Under the pieces are notes generated by a model. The model was not told the origin of the DNA, did no database searches, and saw only the letters and a program-made list of their open reading frames with translations. The position numbers were made by a program, and so were the translations under genes. Positions 17,618 through 26,600 of a stretch of 64,000 bases of DNA are shown here, piece by piece. This DNA is from Flavobacterium sp. (GTDB lineage Bacteria; Bacteroidota; Bacteroidia; Flavobacteriales; Flavobacteriaceae), in the NCBI GenBank assembly GCA_030151255.1, contig JASLED010000019.1:1-64000 (forward strand). The letters are read 5' to 3'. Positions within the stretch are counted from its first letter, which is position 1, and each line of letters begins with the position of its first letter.

Positions 17618-19285
17618 TTATGGCTGAACAGTTTCATCTGATGCAAATTCAATTACTACATCATAATTTCCTGCTGGCAACATGAAATATTGGTTTCCTA
17701 CTCCAATATTAAAATTAATTTTTCCATCCGTTCCTACGCTAACATTTGTTGTACTTGATGTAATTACATTTGTACCCTGCATTAATTTGATAGATAACAC
17801 TTCTGAAACAGTTTGTTCTTGAACTGTTACAGGTGTAGCAGTTGCAGAATAAGCAGAAATTGTAGTTGTACCTTTAGCTAGATATACTTTTTTACCATTG
17901 TAAGTATTTCCTGTAAATACAAGATTTGTTGTATTATTCAAATGATTGCCCAGCGCTTGTTTGATTGTTAGGTTTGTATCATTTTTAATTGTATTTACAA
18001 TAATAGAAGCAGGAAGTACAATCTCCTGATTTGTTTTTGTATTATCTGCATTTGTTATTATTTGATACAATGTATTTGGCGTATTTGGATCATTGTCGTG
18101 ATCTCCAAAATAAACATTACCTCCATCGTTTAAGATTTTAGTAATTGCATTCTGAATATCTTCATTTTCTGTAATAGAAATAAGCATATCTTCCGTTAGG
18201 TTGATATAATCTACTTTATTATCTTCTGCTTTATATTGATAATAAATTTGTCCTTTTTTTACTGTTGCATTTGTTGGTGCAGTTCTGGTTTCAGCAAATT
18301 CTGGCAAAGTACCAGTAGCCTCTATTTTACTGCGTAAAATTTGAGTTTTTGTTTCAAAATCTTTTAAGTTGATAGTTTCATATTTAGCTTCATCCCAATA
18401 TTGAAATACCCAGATTTTTTTAGCAGGATCAGTTGGAAAAGCAGGATCTTGAATTTGAGTATAAATAACATTTCCTTTTGAAAACTGAGAAATATATTGA
18501 ATGTATTCTTCAATGGTTGTAAAAGTATTGCCATCAATAGTAATATCGATTGTAGATTCCATAATCTCTTGAATATTATTTACAACTGTTCCTTTTACAT
18601 CTATTGCCATAGCTCCTGGAGCATCATCAGGAATATTAGCTAATGTATTAGCCGCATCAGCTGCTAACCAATCGATGATAGTTTGCTCTGAAAAATAGAT
18701 GAAACCTGTTACTTTATCATTAGTATCTTTTACTTCTCTAACAAATGTTTTTGTTTCAAACCCTGCAACTAGATTTCTTAAATTAATAATCTCTTTTGTG
18801 TAAACTTTAGTTAGTGCATCATATGTAACAGAATAAAGGTTTCCGTTTTCATAAACTAAAGTTGTATGATTATTTGTTGTGCCAGAATCATTACCTGGAT
18901 TTGTAGGAATAATATAATTAATGAATTTTTTTATTTCAGATAAATCTCCTAATAAAGAGTTTAAAACCTTAGCGTCTGTAATTCTATTCCAATATCCACC
19001 GTTTAGTTTTGCAGAATCTGTTGTCCAATAGTAAAATCCGTTAGGAATGGTAGAGGTAGAAGTACCAACATTATTATACACTAATAAACTTTCTACTTTA
19101 TCACCAACAATTGGTTCATAAATGTCTAAATCCGTCAACACAACTCTTGGAATTAATATCCCTTTGTCATCTGCTTTCACCTCTAATTGTGTTGCTGTTT
19201 CTGGATTAGGAGTACCTATACCTACTTGAGCGTTTGAAAAATAAGTAGCTCCTAATAATGCTGCGATTAATGTAATTTTTTTCAT
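17618..19285 (-). CDS. Large secreted surface-locus protein with internal repeats
   Basis: The 555-residue precursor has a signal peptide (MKKITLIAALLGATYFSNAQ) and the same N-terminal module as its downstream neighbour: VGIGTPNPETATQLEVKA, KGILIPRVVLT and NGFYYWTTDS. The rest holds repeats of about 135 residues. Two copies carry the phrase INL-x-FETKT (near residues 177 and 312). A third, more diverged copy starts near 370 with GGNVYFGDHDND. A beta-rich domain closes the protein. There is no type A or type B T9SS domain. A fibre or adhesin role is possible but unproven. It lies 35 bases after the 1906-residue gene. Confidence 0.8.
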   Translation of the reverse strand: MKKITLIAALLGATYFSNAQVGIGTPNPETATQLEVKADDKGILIPRVVLTDLDIYEPIVGDKVESLLVYNNVGTSTSTIPNGFYYWTTDSAKLNGGYWNRITDAKVLNSLLGDLSEIKKFINYIIPTNPGNDSGTTNNHTTLVYENGNLYSVTYDALTKVYTKEIINLRNLVAGFETKTFVREVKDTNDKVTGFIYFSEQTIIDWLAADAANTLANIPDDAPGAMAIDVKGTVVNNIQEIMESTIDITIDGNTFTTIEEYIQYISQFSKGNVIYTQIQDPAFPTDPAKKIWVFQYWDEAKYETINLKDFETKTQILRSKIEATGTLPEFAETRTAPTNATVKKGQIYYQYKAEDNKVDYINLTEDMLISITENEDIQNAITKILNDGGNVYFGDHDNDPNTPNTLYQIITNADNTKTNQEIVLPASIIVNTIKNDTNLTIKQALGNHLNNTTNLVFTGNTYNGKKVYLAKGTTTISAYSATATPVTVQEQTVSEVLSIKLMQGTNVITSSTTNVSVGTDGKINFNIGVGNQYFMLPAGNYDVVIEFASDETVQP

Positions 19286-19320
19286 CTGTTTTTCCCTTAA
19301 AATTGTATTGTTTTTTCCCT

Positions 19321-22300
19321 TTATTTAATCTTATGCGTAATATTTAAATTCGATTTTACCCCGCAATTTTTTATATCTAAACGCACTGGTATTCTTGTTC
19401 CTACTTCACATCCATTTCTATATACCTGAACATATAACACACTATATTGTGGACCTAATGTTCCTTGATTATCAAGTATATCTCTATATACCTTCAATCC
19501 TTTTGGAATTTTATATGTATTTATTGATTGTTCAATTAACGGTATACCTCCTGTTGCTTCTTTATACACTTTATAAGTATCACAAGCTTGAGAAGCATCG
19601 GTTTTTATAATAAAATATCCATCATTACAAACCCCTAAAATATCTGATGTAATATCTTCAATACCATCTACCTTAATTTTTGGCAAAACGCTTACATCAA
19701 ATACTTTTGTAAAATCGCCTAATACACCTACTACACTTCCGTAAGCAATTTTTACACGATCAAAAGGTTTGTCTGTTTCTTTTACAATCATTTTAAACTT
19801 ATTATTGTAGCCTAACCCAAGTAATTTTAATCCTAAAACATCCACGCCGCTTGTGCCGTCAATTACATCACCTACTTTTTCTTGTCCTAAATATCTTTGA
19901 ATTGTATATCCTTTAATTAATTCTAAACTTAAAATAGGATTACCTGGATTTTCGATAATAATTTGAATTTGATCGCCTGGCATGGCTTGCTGTTTTAATA
20001 CAACTGTTAACGTAGCACGATTTGCAACTGCAACACCTCTGGAAATCATTGCGTAACTCGTTAAATCATTATCTACTGCGTTCCAAGCATCAGAAACAGA
20101 AGCCGTAGCACTTGCTACACCCAAGCCAATATCTTCTACTCCATGTAATACATCTAAAACTGAAGCATGAATATCTTCTACAACTGGTGCGCAATAATTT
20201 GAAGAATAATCTACAACTGACTTATTATAATACACACTGTAAACCTTTGCTAATTGTGCAACACTTACAAGAGCCCCTAAAGTAATACGTACGCCTTTAT
20301 ATGCTTTTGGTCCAGAAATGTTAGAAGGAACAAATGTGAATTCAATTACGTTATCAGAAGCTAATAAATCTAATAATCCGCCTTGTACTGATTGTGCTAC
20401 ACCAATAATTACGTTACTTCCATCTAGTCCTTGTACTGTAATTCCACCTCCTACAACCAAGCCACTATATTCTTTACCAAGCTTAATTGTAACTGGTGTT
20501 CCTGCTGGCACTTCATTTTCAAACTTAACATCTTGCCAAGCAGTACCTATTCCTAACAATCCCACTCCTGTAACAATTGTTGAGTGTGTTTTTGGATTAT
20601 TATCAATTGTATTTGCAGTATCTGTAACTCCACCTGTAATTATTGATCCCCAAGTAGAACTTCCTTTTGCATAAATTCTTTCTACTTTTGGAGGACATAA
20701 ACTGCTATCGTAAACTGTAACTATTATATTTTTATAAGATGAACATCCATTATTTTCTGCCACAACTGTGTAGGTATAAATACCTGGAGTACTAAACGAA
20801 GCAGTGCTCGCAGTAATTACATTACCATTAGTGTCGTACCACTTAATAATACCATTATTAGCTGTAGCTGTTGGTAATGTAATGTTTGTGTTTACTACAG
20901 TCATTATTTGTTGACTTCCTATTATGGTAATAACTGGAGCAAGTATTTCTGTTACAATAAATTCATCTGAAACCTCAGACAGACTACCTCCTTTTGTATA
21001 AACAACAGTATATTTTCCTGGCGAACTAGTGGTTAAGGTTTTTTCTTTCCCAAAATTTACATTTGTATTATTTCCATTACTCACTAAAGAGCTATCTATT
21101 AATTCTCCATTAAAATACCATTGATAAGTATCCGCATCTGCTGTATCTATGTTTGAATCTAATGTAAACTCTGTGTTAGAACATAATGCATTTGCTTTAT
21201 CAGAAGTAATTACAGCTTTTACCAACAATGGTAATGTTGTACTAACTTTGATAATGGTACCTGGTTGTTTTGAAACATCAGGAGTGGTTGGATTTTCGTT
21301 ATTTAAAGGTGGATATGATGGATACGAAGTTTCCGTTCCTACTTTAGAAAATGCAATATTTTTGATTTCAATAATTCCTTGTAAATCTTGAATTACATTA
21401 ACAACAAACGTAAATGTTTGAACAGCACCAGGAGCAATAGTTGTAGGAATATTAAACGTAACTAATCCGTTAGCTTCCTGCCCTTGAGTAGACGAAACAA
21501 ACTCCATTCCTACTGGAATATTATCTGTTATAACAATTCCGCTAACTGGAGTATTGCTTACGTTTTTAACATGAATCGTATATTCTACTTCTTCTCCTCC
21601 ATATACCGAGGTTAAAGTTTCATCTCCATTAATTTTATATGACTTCCACGTAACTAAACTTTGGTTTGATCCGGCTGGTTTACACAATCTTTCTACACTG
21701 TAAACTTCAACAGGAGGAAATACTCCAACATTTACAAGATTCTTAAGTTCAATTACAATTCTATTATATTGTCCATTTATTTGAAAAGGAATATCTGCAG
21801 CTTGAGATGAGTTTAGTAAGTTAATTACATCCACACCTTGTACCAAACCATTATTCCAGTTTAATTGTTCCACAAATGTTTCATCATTATATGCAGCAAT
21901 TCTTAAACTTTCTAAAAGAGGAACAGTTACTCCTCCTGTACCCACTTTTAATCGAATATTTGTAATTTCATTTGGCTCAGACAATGTTGTAAAATCAATC
22001 CATTGCTTCACAGTTGAACCAACCGCAATAGTTCCTAATGTAATTTGTGATCCGTGCGTTGAATTACCATCAATTGCACGTTCTGGATAAGTAACACCTG
22101 CACCACCCAATGCATTTACAGATAAGTTGATTCCGCTATATTCATAAGAAGTTACAAATGCATCTGTACAGTTATTTGTTGTTGTTTCATAACACATACC
22201 GTATACATTCATTGTATTTGGTTTTGCTAATAAACCTACTACACTATTTGTATTATCTGTAATACGTACCGATTTATATGCCTGAGTTGGTGTAATAGCT

Positions 22301-25041
22301 AAATAAGTACGTCCTAATTTATCTATTACTACTCTTATTTTACCAGCATTGTAACTAGATGTTATATTTTGAGAACCTTGTTTTAAGATTGTTGTTCCGT
22401 TTGCGTCTTTTACATCTATTGTAAACGAATGATCTCCTAGTAATAATCCATCAACTATTCCTGACACTAAATTTCCTAAGCTTCCACTAAGTAGTTTTTT
22501 TAATTCAGAACCTTCAAAATCAATTCTCACATATGAGGTTGTATTTGCAGGCACTACGTTATCATATCCTAATTCTACAAAACCTTCATGCTTATTTATG
22601 CCAAGTAAAAATCCGGCACCCGATTCTAATGTTGCATAAGAATCAAAATCGTCATCGAATAGGTTATCAAGATCATTTGCGTTTGCTGCGTCAATAATTT
22701 TTGAAGCACAAACTGGAGCTATAAACGGAGATGCTGTTTTTATTTCCGGACAGTTTTCACTTACTCTTTTTACGCTGTATAATCGAACAGGAGCTGTTAC
22801 TCCAGCGCTTAAAATTGTTCCCACTTGTATTTCTACACGATCAAATACTTGTGTGGTAGGAAAAGACAAAGTTTGAATTCCTCCAGATTTAAATAAAGCT
22901 AATAAATCTAAATTATTAATTAATCCTTGTTGCAGTATAAATGATTCTTTTTCTTCTCCTCCTAGATAAGTAACAATTCTATATCTACCTAAAACATCTG
23001 CTGATAACAAAGAATTTGGATTAAATTGTAAACGTACTTTTACTTCATCGCCAACAATTGAAGGCTGTCCGAAATAAATAGTTTGTTTTACCATTGCTGC
23101 TACCCCAACTGTACCTACGCTGATTTCTGAAAATTCTGACGAATTTCCGCTAATTGCATAATACGGATTAGTAACCCCTGCACCATTTAACCCTGCAACA
23201 CTTAAGCTTAATCCTTGTTGATTATATGAAGTAAATTGCGGAGCTAAACACGCATCTTTACCTATTTCTCGACACATATTGTATACCTTCAATACAGCAG
23301 GTTTACCTGTACTTAATAAACTTGTACTTTTATTGGTAATTTTTATGCTATTATATTTTGCACTTGGCGTTACTGCAATATAATATCTGCCAATGTTGTC
23401 TTGTACTAATGTAACAGTTCCTCCAGTAGTTGATGAAAAACCATTGTTACTTACTGATTCTGTAACTAATGTTGCTCCATCAAAAGCCTTTACATCAAAA
23501 TAATGTTTGCCTATTACTAGCCCAAGTACACCATCTACAACTTGGCCTAATGTTCCTCCTAATAATTTTTCAAGAACTTCCTTTTCCATATCAATACGGA
23601 TATAAGAAGTTGTATTAGCAGGTACAACATTTGAATATCCTAGATGAATCATTCCTGTTTTTGCTGCAGAAGACAACAAAGTACCATCGTCTGCATAAAG
23701 TGTTGCATACGACTCATTATTATTGTCAATAGCATTATAGGCAAAATCAACATTATCAAAATCTAATAAAGAAGTTGAACAAGAAGGAGTTTCGAATGGA
23801 ACTGAAGTTGGAACTGGAATTGTATAATTTGGATTTACACAAGCTAATTCATAATATCTTTGTACATCATAAATACGCACCCCTCCACTTGCTACTCCAA
23901 CAGTTACTCCTTTATTTAGTCTAACTTCTACTTTATCAAATGCTTTACCAGGTGCAAACGTTAAGGTACCAGGAGTACTTCCTCCTATTAAACCTAAAAT
24001 ATCTACCCCATTTAACAAACCTCCTTTAAGAGATTTTGAATATACCAAAGTTGAGCCTTTATAAGCATTTACCTCAATTCCGGCTAATAAATCTAAATTT
24101 AAAAGTCCTGTATTTGCTCCTAATTTTATATTAAAAGTACTTTCTGGAGAAGAAGTTGTTGGAAAATAAAAATATTGAGAAATATGACCACCAACATTTA
24201 CATCTACCAAGCTACCCGATTGCAACAGTGAATAAGTATCTAAACTATCATCAATTGCAGCATTTAAACGTTGTGACTGAATCTGTAATAGGTCCAAAGA
24301 AATACCTGCGCCATCATATGAAGTTCCTAAAGGTTTACCACATGAAGCAGAGCTTCCGCTTGTATATGTAAAGGCTTTGTAAACATCAATTTTATATTCT
24401 GTAAACAAGCCAACCAAAGACAATGCTTTATTTGAAATTTTAATACTTCTATAATCTTGATCAGGATTAATAGCTAATAAATATTTACCTTCTTTATTTT
24501 CTATTAACCTTACTCTATCTGTATTAAAACCATAAACAATACCACTGCCGCTACCACTGCTACCATTACTACTTGCTGTTAATACCGTTGTATTTGCATT
24601 ATTTATTGCTTCTACTTTTATCTCTTGCTTACCAAGAAGTATAGCACCTAATAGATCGCTTAAAGTTTTACCTAGAGTTCCTCCTAATAAAGCCGAAAAT
24701 AAATCAGAATCTCCACTTAACTCAACATAAGACCAGGTATTTGCTTTTATCTCATTTGGAAATTTAACCTCAATAAAACTAGTATAATTACCCAACGCTA
24801 ATAAACCTCCTGGAGATGCATATAAAGTTGCGTAAGTATTATCATCAGTATTTACATTTAAAGGGTTGTCAACTACATTTGGTCCTAATAGAGATTTTTT
24901 ACTTGTATCATGTTTTGAATATTGCGCTATTACTTTGCCTTGTGCCCAAGAGTGACTCATTGGTACAAAAAACAGAATTAATAATGCAACTGCGAAAAAA
25001 CTCATTGAATTCCTTTTTCTTAGTAGTTCTTTGATAATCAT
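19321..25041 (-). CDS. Giant secreted repeat protein (discoidin-like repeats, DUF11 and Ig-like domains)
   Basis: The 1906-residue precursor starts with a signal peptide (cleavage near HSWAQ, residue 34). Three tandem units of about 350 residues (about 70-420, 421-776, 777-1124) each have two beta-sandwich halves with phrases such as AIDNNNESYATLYA and NVVPANTTSYIRID, resembling discoidin/F5-8C-like folds. A DUF11 domain (about 1126-1262), two Ig/PKD-like domains (about 1270-1448) and two further diverged half-units (about 1448-1786) follow. The C-terminus lacks a type A or type B sorting domain. It heads the operon. An internal ATG at 25005 is an alternative start. A surface adhesin is likely, ligand unknown. 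Confidence 0.85.
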   Translation of the reverse strand: MIIKELLRKRNSMSFFAVALLILFFVPMSHSWAQGKVIAQYSKHDTSKKSLLGPNVVDNPLNVNTDDNTYATLYASPGGLLALGNYTSFIEVKFPNEIKANTWSYVELSGDSDLFSALLGGTLGKTLSDLLGAILLGKQEIKVEAINNANTTVLTASSNGSSGSGSGIVYGFNTDRVRLIENKEGKYLLAINPDQDYRSIKISNKALSLVGLFTEYKIDVYKAFTYTSGSSASCGKPLGTSYDGAGISLDLLQIQSQRLNAAIDDSLDTYSLLQSGSLVDVNVGGHISQYFYFPTTSSPESTFNIKLGANTGLLNLDLLAGIEVNAYKGSTLVYSKSLKGGLLNGVDILGLIGGSTPGTLTFAPGKAFDKVEVRLNKGVTVGVASGGVRIYDVQRYYELACVNPNYTIPVPTSVPFETPSCSTSLLDFDNVDFAYNAIDNNNESYATLYADDGTLLSSAAKTGMIHLGYSNVVPANTTSYIRIDMEKEVLEKLLGGTLGQVVDGVLGLVIGKHYFDVKAFDGATLVTESVSNNGFSSTTGGTVTLVQDNIGRYYIAVTPSAKYNSIKITNKSTSLLSTGKPAVLKVYNMCREIGKDACLAPQFTSYNQQGLSLSVAGLNGAGVTNPYYAISGNSSEFSEISVGTVGVAAMVKQTIYFGQPSIVGDEVKVRLQFNPNSLLSADVLGRYRIVTYLGGEEKESFILQQGLINNLDLLALFKSGGIQTLSFPTTQVFDRVEIQVGTILSAGVTAPVRLYSVKRVSENCPEIKTASPFIAPVCASKIIDAANANDLDNLFDDDFDSYATLESGAGFLLGINKHEGFVELGYDNVVPANTTSYVRIDFEGSELKKLLSGSLGNLVSGIVDGLLLGDHSFTIDVKDANGTTILKQGSQNITSSYNAGKIRVVIDKLGRTYLAITPTQAYKSVRITDNTNSVVGLLAKPNTMNVYGMCYETTTNNCTDAFVTSYEYSGINLSVNALGGAGVTYPERAIDGNSTHGSQITLGTIAVGSTVKQWIDFTTLSEPNEITNIRLKVGTGGVTVPLLESLRIAAYNDETFVEQLNWNNGLVQGVDVINLLNSSQAADIPFQINGQYNRIVIELKNLVNVGVFPPVEVYSVERLCKPAGSNQSLVTWKSYKINGDETLTSVYGGEEVEYTIHVKNVSNTPVSGIVITDNIPVGMEFVSSTQGQEANGLVTFNIPTTIAPGAVQTFTFVVNVIQDLQGIIEIKNIAFSKVGTETSYPSYPPLNNENPTTPDVSKQPGTIIKVSTTLPLLVKAVITSDKANALCSNTEFTLDSNIDTADADTYQWYFNGELIDSSLVSNGNNTNVNFGKEKTLTTSSPGKYTVVYTKGGSLSEVSDEFIVTEILAPVITIIGSQQIMTVVNTNITLPTATANNGIIKWYDTNGNVITASTASFSTPGIYTYTVVAENNGCSSYKNIIVTVYDSSLCPPKVERIYAKGSSTWGSIITGGVTDTANTIDNNPKTHSTIVTGVGLLGIGTAWQDVKFENEVPAGTPVTIKLGKEYSGLVVGGGITVQGLDGSNVIIGVAQSVQGGLLDLLASDNVIEFTFVPSNISGPKAYKGVRITLGALVSVAQLAKVYSVYYNKSVVDYSSNYCAPVVEDIHASVLDVLHGVEDIGLGVASATASVSDAWNAVDNDLTSYAMISRGVAVANRATLTVVLKQQAMPGDQIQIIIENPGNPILSLELIKGYTIQRYLGQEKVGDVIDGTSGVDVLGLKLLGLGYNNKFKMIVKETDKPFDRVKIAYGSVVGVLGDFTKVFDVSVLPKIKVDGIEDITSDILGVCNDGYFIIKTDASQACDTYKVYKEATGGIPLIEQSINTYKIPKGLKVYRDILDNQGTLGPQYSVLYVQVYRNGCEVGTRIPVRLDIKNCGVKSNLNITHKIK

Positions 25042-25751
25042 AGCTTAATAATTAATGGTAACAATCTTTTTTAGATTTTTTCAAATACTTAAATAACAGC
25101 ATTAATCACATTTTTTATGTTAAATAAAAAACACTAAAAACATATTCAATATGAATTATTTAATACAAAAAATTAATAAAAATAACTTTAAAACATAATA
25201 AACAAACAATAAAAACATCCATATTGTTTATATATAAAATAATTACATTATATTAACATTTAATACATTATAGCAAAATATTAAAAAAATTTTTTTTATT
25301 AACAAAAAAGAATTTAAGATACAGTTAATTAAGAAAAAACAATTATAATCAAAAGAAAATTCACCAATACTGCTAAATAATTAATTTTAATTAATATTTT
25401 ATGTTTAAATTTATTTTATTAGAAAAGTTATTTTTTAATTTTTACACAAAACTAATTAATATTTAACAAAAATGGACCTTTTAGGATACCTTCCAGGTGT
25501 CAATCGATCCGAAAAATTAAACACACTCTTCGCAAAGCAAGTATTTACAAAGGATACACATCTATTTAGAATAAAAATAAATTATACCTTTTTCTTCTAA
25601 AATTGATAAAACACTTCTGTTTTTAAAGCAAAAACTAAGTTTAATCATCATTTTTCAATTACTAAAAACGGGAGAAAATTCTATTACAATTTTATAAACA
25701 TCAAACTTTTCTTATCAAAAAAAGAAAAAAAAACACGAAATAGTATAAAAC
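25042..25751. other. Gene-poor AT-rich region upstream of the surface operon
   Basis: About 700 bases with very few G or C, mostly A and T runs, consistent with a promoter and long leader for the giant protein on the minus strand. No exact TAnnTTTG box was found. One patch (about 25470-25565) is less AT-rich than the rest and contains a 42-residue plus-strand frame (25472-25600) of no recognised family. It may be a gene relic or a small gene. Confidence 0.4.
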
Positions 25752-25780
25752 AAAAAAGGGAATCTTTCGATTCCCTTCTT
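25752..25780 (-). terminator. Intrinsic terminator after the zinc protease gene
   Basis: Stem GGGAATC/GATTCCC with a GAAA loop and a six-T tail when read on the minus strand, 34 bases beyond the protease stop. The hairpin core is identical to that at 12683-12714. Confidence 0.82.
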
Positions 25781-25813
25781 CTACAATTTAAATATAATTT
25801 AGAACAATACTTA

Positions 25814-26485
25814 TTACCTTCTGTTCATATAAATCATTACATAATATAATAATGTACCCAGTGATGATAAAGCAGCAACAACATAAGTTCTTGCAGCCCA
25901 TTTTAAAGAATCTTCAGCACCAGCATATTCTTGTTGAGTAACCATGTTTTTTGATTGCAACCATTTTAAAGCTCTATTACTAGCATCATATTCTACCGGT
26001 AACGTAATAAAAGCGAAGATAGTTGTAAATGCAAACAAAATAATTCCTATAAGCAGTAATTGTGGAAACGTATTCAGCATAAGAACTCCTCCAATCAAAA
26101 ACATAGGCATCACTTTTGACGAAATACTTAATACAGGAACCAATTGTGATCTGAAATTTAACCAATGATATGATTGTGCATGTTGAACCGCATGCCCAAC
26201 TTCATGGGCAGCAACAGCGGCTGCGGCTGCATTTCTTTGGTTATAAACTGCTTCACTAAGGTTTACAGTTTTATCCATAGGATTATAATGATCTGTCAGT
26301 CTACCAGGAATAGAAATAACTTTTACATCATATATACCGTTATCCATAAGCATTTTTTGAGCAATTTCTGCACCGCTCATCCCATTTTGAAGATAAACCT
26401 TAGAATACTTATCAAATTTAACTTGTAATTGTTTGCCAACCCACCAACTAGCGGCCATCATGGCAATCATAAAAATCCAAATCAT
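25814..26485 (-). CDS. Membrane zinc metallopeptidase, YugP family
   Basis: The 223-residue protein has an N-terminal membrane anchor (about 1-15), the zinc-protease motif HEVGHAVQH (His94, Glu95, His98) and several C-terminal hydrophobic segments (about 118-165 and 200-220). This is the arrangement of the PF04298 (Zn_peptidase_2, YugP) family. The fold is related to HtpX-like membrane proteases, but the substrates of this family are not known. The gene is alone between two hairpin terminators, so it is probably transcribed by itself. Confidence 0.9.
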   Translation of the reverse strand: MIWIFMIAMMAASWWVGKQLQVKFDKYSKVYLQNGMSGAEIAQKMLMDNGIYDVKVISIPGRLTDHYNPMDKTVNLSEAVYNQRNAAAAAVAAHEVGHAVQHAQSYHWLNFRSQLVPVLSISSKVMPMFLIGGVLMLNTFPQLLLIGIILFAFTTIFAFITLPVEYDASNRALKWLQSKNMVTQQEYAGAEDSLKWAARTYVVAALSSLGTLLYYVMIYMNRR

Positions 26486-26554
26486 ATAATCTACTTAATT
26501 TGTATAAGTTAGAGCAAATCCTTTGCCAACTCCAACTCTAAGACATTATGTCAT

Positions 26555-26590
26555 AAAAAAAGGAAATGTTCTGACAACATTTCCTTTTTT
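26555..26590 (-). terminator. Intrinsic terminator of the rimP-nusA-infB operon
   Basis: A 15-base-pair stem (AAAAAAGGAAATGTT with AACATTTCCTTTTTT, loop CTGAC) lies ten bases beyond the infB stop. The minus strand ends in a T run. Confidence 0.88.
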
Positions 26591-26600
26591 ATATATAAAA

